A stretch of 64,000 bases of DNA from Ruminococcus sp. (GTDB lineage Bacteria; Bacillota; Clostridia; Oscillospirales; Acutalibacteraceae), in assembly GCA_017395925.1 (NCBI GenBank), contig JAFQNJ010000003.1, positions 1 to 64,000 on the forward strand. Direction: 5' to 3'. The position numbers were made by a program, and so were the translations under genes. The notes beneath the pieces are model-generated. The model did no database searches, was not told where the DNA came from, and was given only the letters and a program-made list of their open reading frames with translations. This document shows, piece by piece, positions 1-8,321 of the stretch; within the stretch, counting starts at the first letter, position 1; every line of letters starts with the position of its first letter.

Positions 1-108
1 TGCTTCTCCGGCAACACCTACTATGCAAAGACATGGGTAATCTATAAGGATGCAAAGGGTGTAGAGCACACAGCATACTCCGATCTCCTTGTAATTGACA
101 AACTCTGA
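1..108 (+). CDS. C-terminal end of an unidentified protein, probably secreted (partial)
   Basis: Frame 1 is open from the window edge to a TGA at 106-108 and gives 35 residues ending in LLVIDKL. The piece is rich in Tyr, Thr and short polar turns (for example NTYYAKTWVIYKD), which resembles the beta-strand-rich C-terminal modules of secreted proteins in Ruminococcus-type genomes. No domain can be named from so little. A strong intrinsic terminator follows about 60 nt downstream, so this is a real gene end and not read-through. Function unknown. Confidence 0.6.
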   Translation, partial: CFSGNTYYAKTWVIYKDAKGVEHTAYSDLLVIDKL

Positions 109-165
109 TAAAGAGAGAGTAAGTCAAACCCAAAGTTTACAAGTTAATCTAATCTGAAATAAAAG

Positions 166-203
166 ACCCCCGACAGATTTTCATCTGTCGGGGGTTTCTT
201 TTG
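166..203 (+). terminator. Intrinsic terminator of the first (partial) gene
   Basis: A perfect 12-bp stem, ACCCCCGACAGA at 166-177 with TCTGTCGGGGGT at 184-195, has a 6-nt loop and is followed by a T-rich stretch (TTCTTTTGT). The run of C:G pairs next to the T tract is the classic intrinsic-terminator layout. Confidence 0.9.
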
Positions 204-291
204 TAATATTAGTTTAGAAACGCAAATTTGTAAATTTTTAATTAAATGTTTCAAAATGTGCCATATTTGTATAATAATATTCACAAAAAAC

Positions 292-320
292 TTGCAACTA
301 TTGAAAATATATAGTAATAT
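292..320 (+). promoter_or_regulatory. Sigma-A type promoter for the giant surface protein
   Basis: TTGCAA (292-297), a 17-bp spacer and TAATAT (315-320) lie 66 nt before the GTG start at 386, on the right strand and after the upstream terminator. A second possible -10 (TATAAT, 270-275) further upstream has no good -35. Confidence 0.6.
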
Positions 321-337
321 TAGTATGTACCATACTA
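321..337. promoter_or_regulatory. Perfect inverted repeat at the promoter's transcription start (possible operator)
   Basis: TAGTATG-TAC-CATACTA is a perfect 7-bp inverted repeat with a 3-bp spacer, directly downstream of the -10 box at 315-320, so it spans the expected +1. This is where a repressor dimer would block initiation. No regulator gene is adjacent. Confidence 0.4.
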
Positions 338-385
338 TATTTATAAGAGTCAGTAGGTATTTAAGTTTAGTAAGGAGGAGTTTTT

Positions 386-3300
386 GTGAGAGACAATAAG
401 TTTTTTACAAAGGTAATCGCTATGTTGATAGCGATTTTGATGTGTGTCAGTGCACTGCCTTCAGTAATTGCTTCTGAGCTTAATGCAGAAGTACCTGAAG
501 CCGCAACCACATCAGATTGTGCCCATGTAGAGGAAATTATTCCTGCGGTAGATGCAACTTGTGCAGCCGTGGGCTTTACAGAGGGTGTCAAGTGTTCTAA
601 GTGTGGAATTGTTCTTACTCCACAGACAGAAATTCCCAAGCTTCAGCACGAGATTGAACAATTTGATGCAAAAGCCCCCACTTATACCGATATCGGTTGG
701 GAGGCATACGAGGCATGCAAGAATTGTGACTATTCAACATTCGTATCTATTCCTGCTCTTGGTGAGCCTGAAGTAGAGAGTTATGAAGAATTTCTCATTA
801 ATCTTGCATATCTTGAGGAGATTGCATCTCTTTATGTGCAGTCTAATCCCGGCAAAGATCCCGTTGCACTTATAATCAAGTATATCCGTACAGGTGTTGA
901 CCGCTATAACTCCGGCTCATGGGGAATTATGGCAGGTTACGAGGATGCTGGATTTGCAAAATTCGTTAAGGATGCAGAGAATGCTATTAATGCAGAGCTT
1001 CCTGTAGAAGAGCGTATTGCTGTAACAGGTCTCAAGAACATTAATAACTTCGACCTTCCCAACGGTGACAGAGTTGACTTCGGTCATATGTTTGGTATGA
1101 TGGATATTGCTTACCATAACAAAGGTAGCGAGAACCATGCCGATGTAGGCGGTTGGGCAGGCGACCTTGTTGACCTTCTCACTCAGGTTGACAGACACGA
1201 GCTCAAGGGCTCTGTTGACGAGATGGTCAAGGAGATATCAAAGAAGTATCTCTGCGTTGCAACAGGTGAGTCTGATACCTTCGGTCCTCAGGATATGTAT
1301 GGTGACCTTGACGGCTACTATATGATAGATGCTCTTAATGAAACCGAGTATGAATATGGCGCAATGACCAATATAATGATGTCTTACTTTACCGAGGACC
1401 TCAATGATGTTGCTCGTGCCGACTACTTCCTTGATAACAGACTCGACGGTGTCAGCACACGTACACAGGTTCGTAATGCTGTATACAATGCATATACAAG
1501 TAACAAGGTTGTAGGTACTCTTGAGGGTACCAGAGACTTCCTGGCATCCGATCTCTCCGATATGAGAAGAGCCTGCTGTTACGCATTCGCAGATTATATC
1601 TGCCGTCTGGCAGGTGACTTTGTTGACGTAACAGAGAATCCCTATTATTCCAACTTCAACACAACAACATCTATCCTTGCTCCCGGTGTTACTCAGGAGA
1701 TCAACTATGCTACATCAGCAGACGGCAAGCAGATGATTTACTATCTTGCAACAGCCGACCTTACAAGAGACGATGTAAATATCTATGCTAACTACAATAA
1801 CGATGATCCCACAAAGTGGGCAATGGCAAGAGTTCTTGACCAGGCAAACTTTGCACAGGAGAAATATGGTAATCCCGATAGCGAACATTACATTGAAAAC
1901 TACAATGTAATCGCAAGCATCAACGGTGACGGATACAATATGGCTACCGGTGAGCCCGGCGGTCTCCTTGTAATGAAGGGCGTTGAGTATCACTCAGTTG
2001 ATAACGGCGGATTCTTCGCTATCCTCAAGGATGGTACTGCAATGATCGGTACCAGAGCTGATTATGATCGCTACAAGAGCCAGATTCAGGAGGGTATCGG
2101 CGGCTTCGGTACCAGACTTGTTGAAAACGGCGAAATCTGCATAAGCAGAACCGATGACTACTACTCAAACCGTGCCCCCAGAACTGCTGTTGGTATCACA
2201 AAGACCGGTAAGGTTGTATTTATGGTACTTGACGGTAGACAGGAGCCCCTCTCCTGCGGCGGTAGTATGGAAGAAATCGCACAGATTATGCGTGAAGCAG
2301 GCTGCGTTGAAGCCGTTAACCTTGACGGTGGCGGTTCCACAACCTTCGTTGCACGTCAGGAAGGTGCAGATGAGCTTACAGTTATGAACAGCCCCTCTGA
2401 CGGTAGTGCACGTTCAGTAAGTACATCTCTGATGATTGTTTCCACTGCTCCCAGCTCAACTGCATTTGACCATGCAAGACTTGATACAGAATTTGACTAT
2501 GCAACAGTAGGAACACCTGTTCAGATTACTCCCGTAGGTATCAGTGCAACAGGTAACATTGCTGAGCTTCCCGAGGGTTGCACCTGGGCAGTTTCCGACT
2601 CCAGATGGGGAACAGTTACCGAGGACGGCGTGTTCACAGGTCTCAGAAACGGTTCTGTTGATGTTTATCTTATGCACGGTGACACCATTGTAGGCGTAAA
2701 GACCATGAATATGGTTGTTCCTGCAAATGTTTACTTCACAAGAGAAACCATGGATGCTGTCTACGGAGAGAAAGTTACACTTCCCGTTGCAGCAGCTTAC
2801 GAAGGTAAACGTGTTGCAATAAGCACTAAGGACGTTGTTCTCTCTATGAATGCAGACGCAGGTGTTATCGACGGCTTTACCTTTACAGGTAATGATGGTT
2901 CCGGAGTCAGAGTCCTCAAGGTTACAGCAGCACTTGCTACCGATGAATCTATAGCAGGCTCAATTACCCTGAACCTTTATAAACAGGGCGAGAACAGCTT
3001 TGACTTTGATCAGGCAACAGGCGGCGACAGACTTCTGGCTTTTGACAGAGTTGTTTCAAACTCCACAACAAATGATAACATTACTTATGTAGCTGTTGAC
3101 ACAAACAAGGATATGGTCACATCCTACACATTTGCAATGGATATGACACAGATTCCCATTCCTGCACAGCTTCAGGACCTTATCTATATGCTCCCCGGTG
3201 CTGATATGGAGAATGCTTCCGCTTGGAACTTCCTGCTTCAGCTTGCAGAGCGTGTCAGCGTTCTTACAGAGGTTAAGCCTGTAATCAAGTTTGACCCCAA

Positions 3301-5884
3301 CTACGATGTTGACTACAGCGAACTTAAGATTCTTACTGACTATTTTGAACTTACTAATACAGAGTTTGATGAGAGCACAAACACTCTCACAATGACACTT
3401 AACTGGATTGACCGTACAACAGCTATTGACCCTGCAACAGCCAATCCTCTGTGTCTCGTAAGCGGTATCAAGCTTACACCCAAGGATGATGCAAACTGGG
3501 ACGCAAAGAACCGTCTGAATATCGTGAACTCGGGTGAAATCAGCTACAGAATTTATCTGCGTGCAAGTGCACTCTATTCCTTTGCACTCAAGCCCGAGAA
3601 TCAGCAGATTTACGGACTTCAGCCTTTTGTAAATCCCAATCTCACCTCCGAGAAGGGCGCATACTTCAGCGATATCTACAAGAAGTTTGATGATAACTAT
3701 ACACTTGAGAATGCTCTGAAGGATGGCTGGTATAGCGAGGAAGGCGGATTTGCTTACTATTCACAGGGCGTTAAGTATTATGATGTACGCGAAGTTGACG
3801 GCTTCTTCTATGACTTCGGTTCAAACGGCATTAACGTAGGCCAGACCAAATACACAGGTATTTTCCACGATCCCAAGCTTGGCGGTTATTGCCACGCAAA
3901 GGCAGGCGTTCTTTCAAAGGGCTGGCAGCTTGTTGACGGAAAATGGCACTTCTTCTCAAATTCCAACGGTGTTGCAGTAACAGGAAGACAGAGAGTCGGC
4001 GGTATCCATTTTGACTTCGACTCAAGAGGAATGGTACTGGACGGCACATGGATTCACACTCTCGGCGGTGTACGCTATTACTACGGCCCCAGCTACTATA
4101 TGTCACGTTGGCAGGAAATCGACGGCAATATGTACTATTTCCGTAACGGCTACCGTGTAACTGGTTACTCCGAGGTTGTTTCAAAGCACGACTCCAACAC
4201 TATGGAGTGGCATGATTTCGGTGAGGATGGTATTGACCGTGGCTTCGTCGGTGACGGACTTATCGAGGTTGACGGCACACTTTATAATATCGTAAACGGC
4301 AGACACGTTTACGGTCTCACAAAATTCGGTGAGGACTATTACTTCTTCAATTACTCCGGCGGCGTTATCAAGAATATGGAATACTACGCATGGGCAACCA
4401 ACTGTGACCTGCCCTGCGGAAATTACCACTTCGGCGCTGACGGTAAGATGCTCGACGGCGTTGTATATCACGACGACGGCTCCATCATCTACTACGAAAA
4501 CGGTAAGACTGGTACCTACGGTCTCGTAGAGTGGGAAGGCGACTACTACTTTGTATACTGGGGCGGTGTTGTAAAGACCGGCAAACAGTATGCATCCACT
4601 ACATACTGCGACCTGCCCAAGGGTGAGTATCTCTTCGGCGATGACGGTAAGATGCTCCAGGGCGTTGTATATCACGACGACGGCTCCATCATCTACTACG
4701 AAAACGGTAAGACAGGCACCTACGGTCTTGTAGAGTGGGAAGGCGACTACTACTTCGTATACTGGGGCGGTGTTGTAAAGACCGGCAAACAGTACGTTTC
4801 TGTTTCCTACTGTGACCTGCCCAAGGGTGAGTATATCTTCGGCGACGACGGTAAGATGCTCCAGGGTATTGTATATCACGACGACGGCTCCATTATTTAC
4901 TATGAGAACGGTAAGACAGGCACCTGCGGACTTATCGAGTACGACGGTGACTACTACTACGTATACTGGGGCGGCGTTGTAAAGACAGGTAAGCAGTATG
5001 CTTCCATTACATATTGCGACCTGCCCAAGGGTGAGTATATCTTCGGCGACGACGGTAAGATGCTCCAGGGTGTTGTATATCACGACGACGGCTCCATCAT
5101 CTACTATGAAAACGGTAAGACAGGCACCTGCGGTCTCATTGAGTGGGAAGGTGACTACTACTACGTATACTGGGGCGGTGTTGTAAAGACAGGTAAGCAG
5201 TATGCTTCCATTACTTACTGTGACCTGCCCAAGGGTGAATATATCTTCGGCGACGACGGTAAGATGCTCCAGGGTGTTGTTCAGCACGACGACGGCTCCA
5301 TTATGTACTACGTAAACGGTAAGACAGGCACCTGCGGTCTTATTGAGTGGGAAGGCAACTACTACTACGTATACTGGGGCGGCGTTGTCAAGACAGGCTC
5401 CCAGTATGTTTCCATTACATATTGTGATCTCCCCGTTGGCACATACGAGTTTGGTGCAGACGGTAAAATGCTTGACGGTATAGTTGAAAAAGACGGTCAG
5501 CTTGTTTACTATCAGAAGGGTAAAACTGCAACCTGCGGTCTTACAGTTATCGATGGCGACTACTACTATGTATACTGGGGTGGCGTTATCAAGACAGGTA
5601 AGCAGTATGTATCCATTACCTTATGTGACCTGCCCAAGGGCGAATACGTCTTTGGTGAGGATGGTAAACTTCTTGACGGATTTGTAAATACCGCAAACGG
5701 ACTCTATTATTACACCAAGGGTAAGGCAGAGTGCCTCGGTATCGTTATTATCGATGGCTACTTATACTTCATTTCATCAAACGGCAGAGTTGTTACCAAC
5801 CAGACATACTATGCATGGAAGACTAACGACCTTGTTATCGAGAGAGACTACGTATTTGATGAACTTGGAAGAATAGTTGCATAA
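386..5884 (+). CDS. Giant secreted wall protein: NAGPA-type phosphodiester glycosidase with cell-wall-binding repeats
   Basis: 1832 aa from GTG at 386, chosen because AAGGAGGAG sits 5 nt upstream and a signal peptide (about residues 1-30, ending SVIASEL) starts here. Residues about 45-125 hold two Cys-x2-Cys modules. Residues 130-520 form an unrecognised module containing DVGGWAGDLVDLL. Residues 525-690 match the phosphodiester glycosidase (NAGPA/DUF2233) fold: VDNGGFFAI, PRTAVGITKTGKVVFMVLDG and the signature VNLDGGGSTT near residue 643. Ig-like modules follow to about 870, then an unrecognised module. From about 1105 to the end come Tyr/Gly-rich wall- or glucan-binding repeats, including seven 68-residue units. 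Family members hydrolyse sugar-phosphodiester bonds. No sortase motif is seen, so attachment is probably non-covalent. It heads a block with a flippase, a Stealth phosphotransferase and galE. The NAGPA assignment is firm; the substrate is unknown. Confidence 0.85.
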   Translation: MRDNKFFTKVIAMLIAILMCVSALPSVIASELNAEVPEAATTSDCAHVEEIIPAVDATCAAVGFTEGVKCSKCGIVLTPQTEIPKLQHEIEQFDAKAPTYTDIGWEAYEACKNCDYSTFVSIPALGEPEVESYEEFLINLAYLEEIASLYVQSNPGKDPVALIIKYIRTGVDRYNSGSWGIMAGYEDAGFAKFVKDAENAINAELPVEERIAVTGLKNINNFDLPNGDRVDFGHMFGMMDIAYHNKGSENHADVGGWAGDLVDLLTQVDRHELKGSVDEMVKEISKKYLCVATGESDTFGPQDMYGDLDGYYMIDALNETEYEYGAMTNIMMSYFTEDLNDVARADYFLDNRLDGVSTRTQVRNAVYNAYTSNKVVGTLEGTRDFLASDLSDMRRACCYAFADYICRLAGDFVDVTENPYYSNFNTTTSILAPGVTQEINYATSADGKQMIYYLATADLTRDDVNIYANYNNDDPTKWAMARVLDQANFAQEKYGNPDSEHYIENYNVIASINGDGYNMATGEPGGLLVMKGVEYHSVDNGGFFAILKDGTAMIGTRADYDRYKSQIQEGIGGFGTRLVENGEICISRTDDYYSNRAPRTAVGITKTGKVVFMVLDGRQEPLSCGGSMEEIAQIMREAGCVEAVNLDGGGSTTFVARQEGADELTVMNSPSDGSARSVSTSLMIVSTAPSSTAFDHARLDTEFDYATVGTPVQITPVGISATGNIAELPEGCTWAVSDSRWGTVTEDGVFTGLRNGSVDVYLMHGDTIVGVKTMNMVVPANVYFTRETMDAVYGEKVTLPVAAAYEGKRVAISTKDVVLSMNADAGVIDGFTFTGNDGSGVRVLKVTAALATDESIAGSITLNLYKQGENSFDFDQATGGDRLLAFDRVVSNSTTNDNITYVAVDTNKDMVTSYTFAMDMTQIPIPAQLQDLIYMLPGADMENASAWNFLLQLAERVSVLTEVKPVIKFDPNYDVDYSELKILTDYFELTNTEFDESTNTLTMTLNWIDRTTAIDPATANPLCLVSGIKLTPKDDANWDAKNRLNIVNSGEISYRIYLRASALYSFALKPENQQIYGLQPFVNPNLTSEKGAYFSDIYKKFDDNYTLENALKDGWYSEEGGFAYYSQGVKYYDVREVDGFFYDFGSNGINVGQTKYTGIFHDPKLGGYCHAKAGVLSKGWQLVDGKWHFFSNSNGVAVTGRQRVGGIHFDFDSRGMVLDGTWIHTLGGVRYYYGPSYYMSRWQEIDGNMYYFRNGYRVTGYSEVVSKHDSNTMEWHDFGEDGIDRGFVGDGLIEVDGTLYNIVNGRHVYGLTKFGEDYYFFNYSGGVIKNMEYYAWATNCDLPCGNYHFGADGKMLDGVVYHDDGSIIYYENGKTGTYGLVEWEGDYYFVYWGGVVKTGKQYASTTYCDLPKGEYLFGDDGKMLQGVVYHDDGSIIYYENGKTGTYGLVEWEGDYYFVYWGGVVKTGKQYVSVSYCDLPKGEYIFGDDGKMLQGIVYHDDGSIIYYENGKTGTCGLIEYDGDYYYVYWGGVVKTGKQYASITYCDLPKGEYIFGDDGKMLQGVVYHDDGSIIYYENGKTGTCGLIEWEGDYYYVYWGGVVKTGKQYASITYCDLPKGEYIFGDDGKMLQGVVQHDDGSIMYYVNGKTGTCGLIEWEGNYYYVYWGGVVKTGSQYVSITYCDLPVGTYEFGADGKMLDGIVEKDGQLVYYQKGKTATCGLTVIDGDYYYVYWGGVIKTGKQYVSITLCDLPKGEYVFGEDGKLLDGFVNTANGLYYYTKGKAECLGIVIIDGYLYFISSNGRVVTNQTYYAWKTNDLVIERDYVFDELGRIVA
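4310..5880 (+). repeat. Tandem 204-bp (68-aa) coding repeats in the wall-binding tail
   Basis: The Cys codon of the recurrent CDLPKGEY motif occurs at 4403, 4607, 4811, 5015, 5219 and 5423, exactly 204 bp apart, and then at 5624 (201 bp). Each unit carries YYVYWGGVVKTGKQY, CDLPKGEY, FGDDGKMLQG and HDDGSIIYYENGKTGT. The central units are nearly identical at DNA level, while the first and the last two have diverged, which is the pattern left by unequal crossing-over. The repeats resemble choline/glucan-binding type repeats but are three times longer. Confidence 0.9.
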
Positions 5885-5904
5885 ACTATAGCTTTTTCAA
5901 TCAG

Positions 5905-5943
5905 ACCTTCCGATACGGCTTGCCCGTATCGGAAGGTTATCTT
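5905..5943 (+). terminator. Intrinsic terminator or attenuator between the surface protein and the flippase
   Basis: A perfect 14-bp stem pairs ACCTTCCGATACGG (5905-5918) with CCGTATCGGAAGGT (5924-5937) across a 5-nt loop. The following tract (TATCTTT) is short in T, so some read-through into the flippase is possible. Confidence 0.75.
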
Positions 5944-5955
5944 TAAGAGGTGCCC

Positions 5956-7242
5956 ATGTTAGCTAAAAACAAAGTTGTCAAAAATGCAAAGTGGATAATT
6001 GTGTGCAAGGTTGTGCAGTCGTTGCTCCAGCTTGTTATTGGTATGCTTTGTGCCCGTTATCTCGGTCCCTCTAACTACGGACTTATTAATTACGCGGCTT
6101 CAATAGTCGCTTTTGTTCTTCCCATAATGCAGCTTGGACTGCAGAGTACACTTGTTCAGGAGTTTATTGACACTCCCGAAAAAGAAGGCAAGATTATGGG
6201 AACCTCCCTTGTGCTTGACCTTCTGTCAGGTGCTCTGTGTATTTCTATGGTTGCGGCATTTGTCGGGGTAGTAAACAGGGGAGAGACGGAAACTCTTATT
6301 GTTGCAGTGCTCTACAGCCTGTCTCTGATTTTCCGTGCGTTTGAGCTTTTACAGTGCTGGTTTCAGTATAAGCTCCAGTCAAAATATCCCTCTATCGTTA
6401 TGCTCTGTGCATACGTCACTGTTTCGTGTTACAGAGTTTTTCTGTTGATTACATCAAAGGATATCTATTGGTTTGCAGTTGTAAATTCCCTTGATTTCGG
6501 AATAATCGGCATTTCGCTTCTGATTATCTATCATAAGCTTGGTGCTCAGAAACTTTCATTTTCCTTTTCTCTTGCAAAAAGTCTTCTCTCAAGAAGTAAG
6601 TATTATATACTCTCAGCTATGATGGTAACCCTGTTTCAGAATACAGACCACATTATGCTGAAACTCATAAAAGGTGATGCTGAAAACGGATTTTATACCG
6701 CGGCAATTACCTGTGCCGGTGTGGCACAATTTGTTTATACCGCCATAATTGATTCAATGCGGCCGGTGATACTCACCTGTAAAAAATCAGGTGAAGCTGA
6801 ATATGAAAAAAACATTTCAAGGCTCTATTGCGTTGTTATTTATCTTGCTTTTGCTCAGGCAATTTTCTTTACTGTTTTCGCAAATCTGATTATTTTTGTG
6901 CTGTACGGTAGGGAATATATGTCTGCTGTCCGGGTGCTTCAGATACTTGTCTGGTACGTGTCCTTTTCTTATATGGGCTCTGTCAGGAATATCTGGATAC
7001 TTGCAGAGGGCAAGCAAAGTATGCTCTGGAAGATTAATCTTTCAGGAGCCTTACTCAATGTGGTTATAAATTTCTTGCTGATACCCGTGATGGGTGCCGG
7101 CGGTGCGGCGTTGGCATCTTTGGTAACCCAGATTTTCACAAATTTCCTATTAGGCTTTATAGTGAAGCCCTTGAGGAAGAACAATATCCTGCTGCTGAAA
7201 GGACTTAATCCCAAGCTCCTTTTGGACGCAATTAAAAAATAG
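5956..7242 (+). CDS. Polysaccharide flippase (Wzx-like, MOP superfamily)
   Basis: 428 aa if started at ATG 5956, which lies 6 nt after AAGAGG; GTG 5950 is in frame but too close to that ribosome site. The N-terminus has the hallmark of polysaccharide-biosynthesis flippases: a basic start (KNKVVKNAKWIIVCKVVQS) then GMLCARYLGPSNYGLINYA. About 12 membrane helices are spread over the whole length, with NTDHIMLKLIKGDAENGFYT in the middle and GAGGAALASLVTQ near the end. Family members move lipid-linked glycans across the membrane. It lies 31 nt before the Stealth gene and close to galE, so the likely cargo is an envelope glycan made by this block. No polymerase or initiating transferase is seen here, so the rest of the pathway must lie elsewhere. 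Confidence 0.85.
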   Translation: MLAKNKVVKNAKWIIVCKVVQSLLQLVIGMLCARYLGPSNYGLINYAASIVAFVLPIMQLGLQSTLVQEFIDTPEKEGKIMGTSLVLDLLSGALCISMVAAFVGVVNRGETETLIVAVLYSLSLIFRAFELLQCWFQYKLQSKYPSIVMLCAYVTVSCYRVFLLITSKDIYWFAVVNSLDFGIIGISLLIIYHKLGAQKLSFSFSLAKSLLSRSKYYILSAMMVTLFQNTDHIMLKLIKGDAENGFYTAAITCAGVAQFVYTAIIDSMRPVILTCKKSGEAEYEKNISRLYCVVIYLAFAQAIFFTVFANLIIFVLYGREYMSAVRVLQILVWYVSFSYMGSVRNIWILAEGKQSMLWKINLSGALLNVVINFLLIPVMGAGGAALASLVTQIFTNFLLGFIVKPLRKNNILLLKGLNPKLLLDAIKK

Positions 7243-7273
7243 CTTATACCTCTGTTGTTTTAAGGTGAATTTT

Positions 7274-8272
7274 ATGAAAGAACAGATTCAGATTGATATA
7301 GTAGTTCCTTGGGTGGATGATACCGACCCTGTGTGGAGAAACAAAAAAGCACAGTACCTCGGACTAGTTGAGGATGATAATTGTTGTGATGCAAGATATC
7401 GTGACTGGGATACCCTCAAGTACTGGTTTCGCTCTATTGAAAAAAATGCTCCCTGGGTCAGATATGTTTTCTTTGTCACGGATAACCAGAAGCCCCGGTG
7501 GCTTAATGTGGAGCATCCCAAGCTCAAATGGGTAAAGCACACCGACTATATCCCGAAGGAATATCTCCCGACCTTTAATTCCAGCACGATTATCTGGAAC
7601 CTTAACAGAATAGAGGAACTGTCTGAATGCTTTGTGCTTTTCAATGATGATGTTTTCCTCATTGATAAAACAGAGCCGGAGGATTTCTTTGTTGACGGAA
7701 AACCCTGCGACCTTCCCGATATAGGTACCCTTTATCCCACAAACTTTTTCTCCCATATCATCTTCAATAATATCTGCCTTATCAACAGACACTTCTCATT
7801 CAAGGAAAGCATTAAGAAAAACAGAAAACTTTTCACTAAATATCAGGGAATAGGGGGCAGACTCAAGCTTCTTCTCTACGGAAGAAACGATCTGATTCCC
7901 GGAAGCAATGCATATCATATCCAGTCGTCGCTTCTGAAAAGTGTGTTTGATACACTTTGGGAGAAAGAGTACGATACAGTACATCAGACCTGCCTCAATA
8001 AGGTGAGGGCGATTACGGATGTAACTGACTGGACTGTCAGGGACTGGACATTGTTTGAAGGAAACTTTCATCCTCATAAGCCCTTGGGTCGAACCTTTGA
8101 CACCTCTACACTCAAATACAGCAACGAAGCTATTGATTATATGAAAAACAAAAAGGGCAAGGTTATCTGCCTCAATGACACCGAGGAAGAAACCGACTTT
8201 GAAGTTCATAAGAAGATGATTATAGATGAGTTTGAGAAAATGTTCCCCGAAAAATCATCCTTTGAACTCTGA
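7274..8272 (+). CDS. Stealth-family sugar-phosphate transferase
   Basis: 332 aa from ATG 7274, 6 nt after AAGGTG; an in-frame GTG at 7265 overlaps that ribosome site. The Stealth conserved regions are clear: CR1 IDIVVPWVDDTDPVWRNKK at the N-terminus, CR2 with RYRDWDTLKYWFRSIEKNAP, YVFFVTDNQKPRW and FVLFNDDVFL (residues about 40-135), and CR3/CR4-like sequence near NAYHIQSSLLKS and TDWTVRDW. Stealth proteins transfer hexose-1-phosphate to make phosphodiester-linked glycans; the family includes capsule polymerases and the catalytic part of animal GlcNAc-1-phosphotransferase (GNPTAB). The acceptor here is unknown. It is cytoplasmic, with no signal peptide or membrane helix. The neighbours (flippase, galE and a NAGPA-domain surface protein) suggest a phosphodiester-containing surface glycan. 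Confidence 0.88.
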   Translation: MKEQIQIDIVVPWVDDTDPVWRNKKAQYLGLVEDDNCCDARYRDWDTLKYWFRSIEKNAPWVRYVFFVTDNQKPRWLNVEHPKLKWVKHTDYIPKEYLPTFNSSTIIWNLNRIEELSECFVLFNDDVFLIDKTEPEDFFVDGKPCDLPDIGTLYPTNFFSHIIFNNICLINRHFSFKESIKKNRKLFTKYQGIGGRLKLLLYGRNDLIPGSNAYHIQSSLLKSVFDTLWEKEYDTVHQTCLNKVRAITDVTDWTVRDWTLFEGNFHPHKPLGRTFDTSTLKYSNEAIDYMKNKKGKVICLNDTEEETDFEVHKKMIIDEFEKMFPEKSSFEL

Positions 8273-8321
8273 GAATAAAGTAAACTGAAAGTCCGAATGA
8301 TCTGAAAGGACGCGTGATATA

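Noticed and set aside
4181..5287. 368-aa minus-strand open frame opposite the wall-binding repeats
   Set aside because: It is the mirror of the 204-bp coding repeats (the repeat codons give an open antisense frame). It has no ribosome site, and its protein is only a repeat of VVVIYNTLEHLTVVAED.
4310..5880. Regular repeats considered as a CRISPR array
   Set aside because: The period is 204 bp, the repeats are coding and in frame, and there are no unique spacers.
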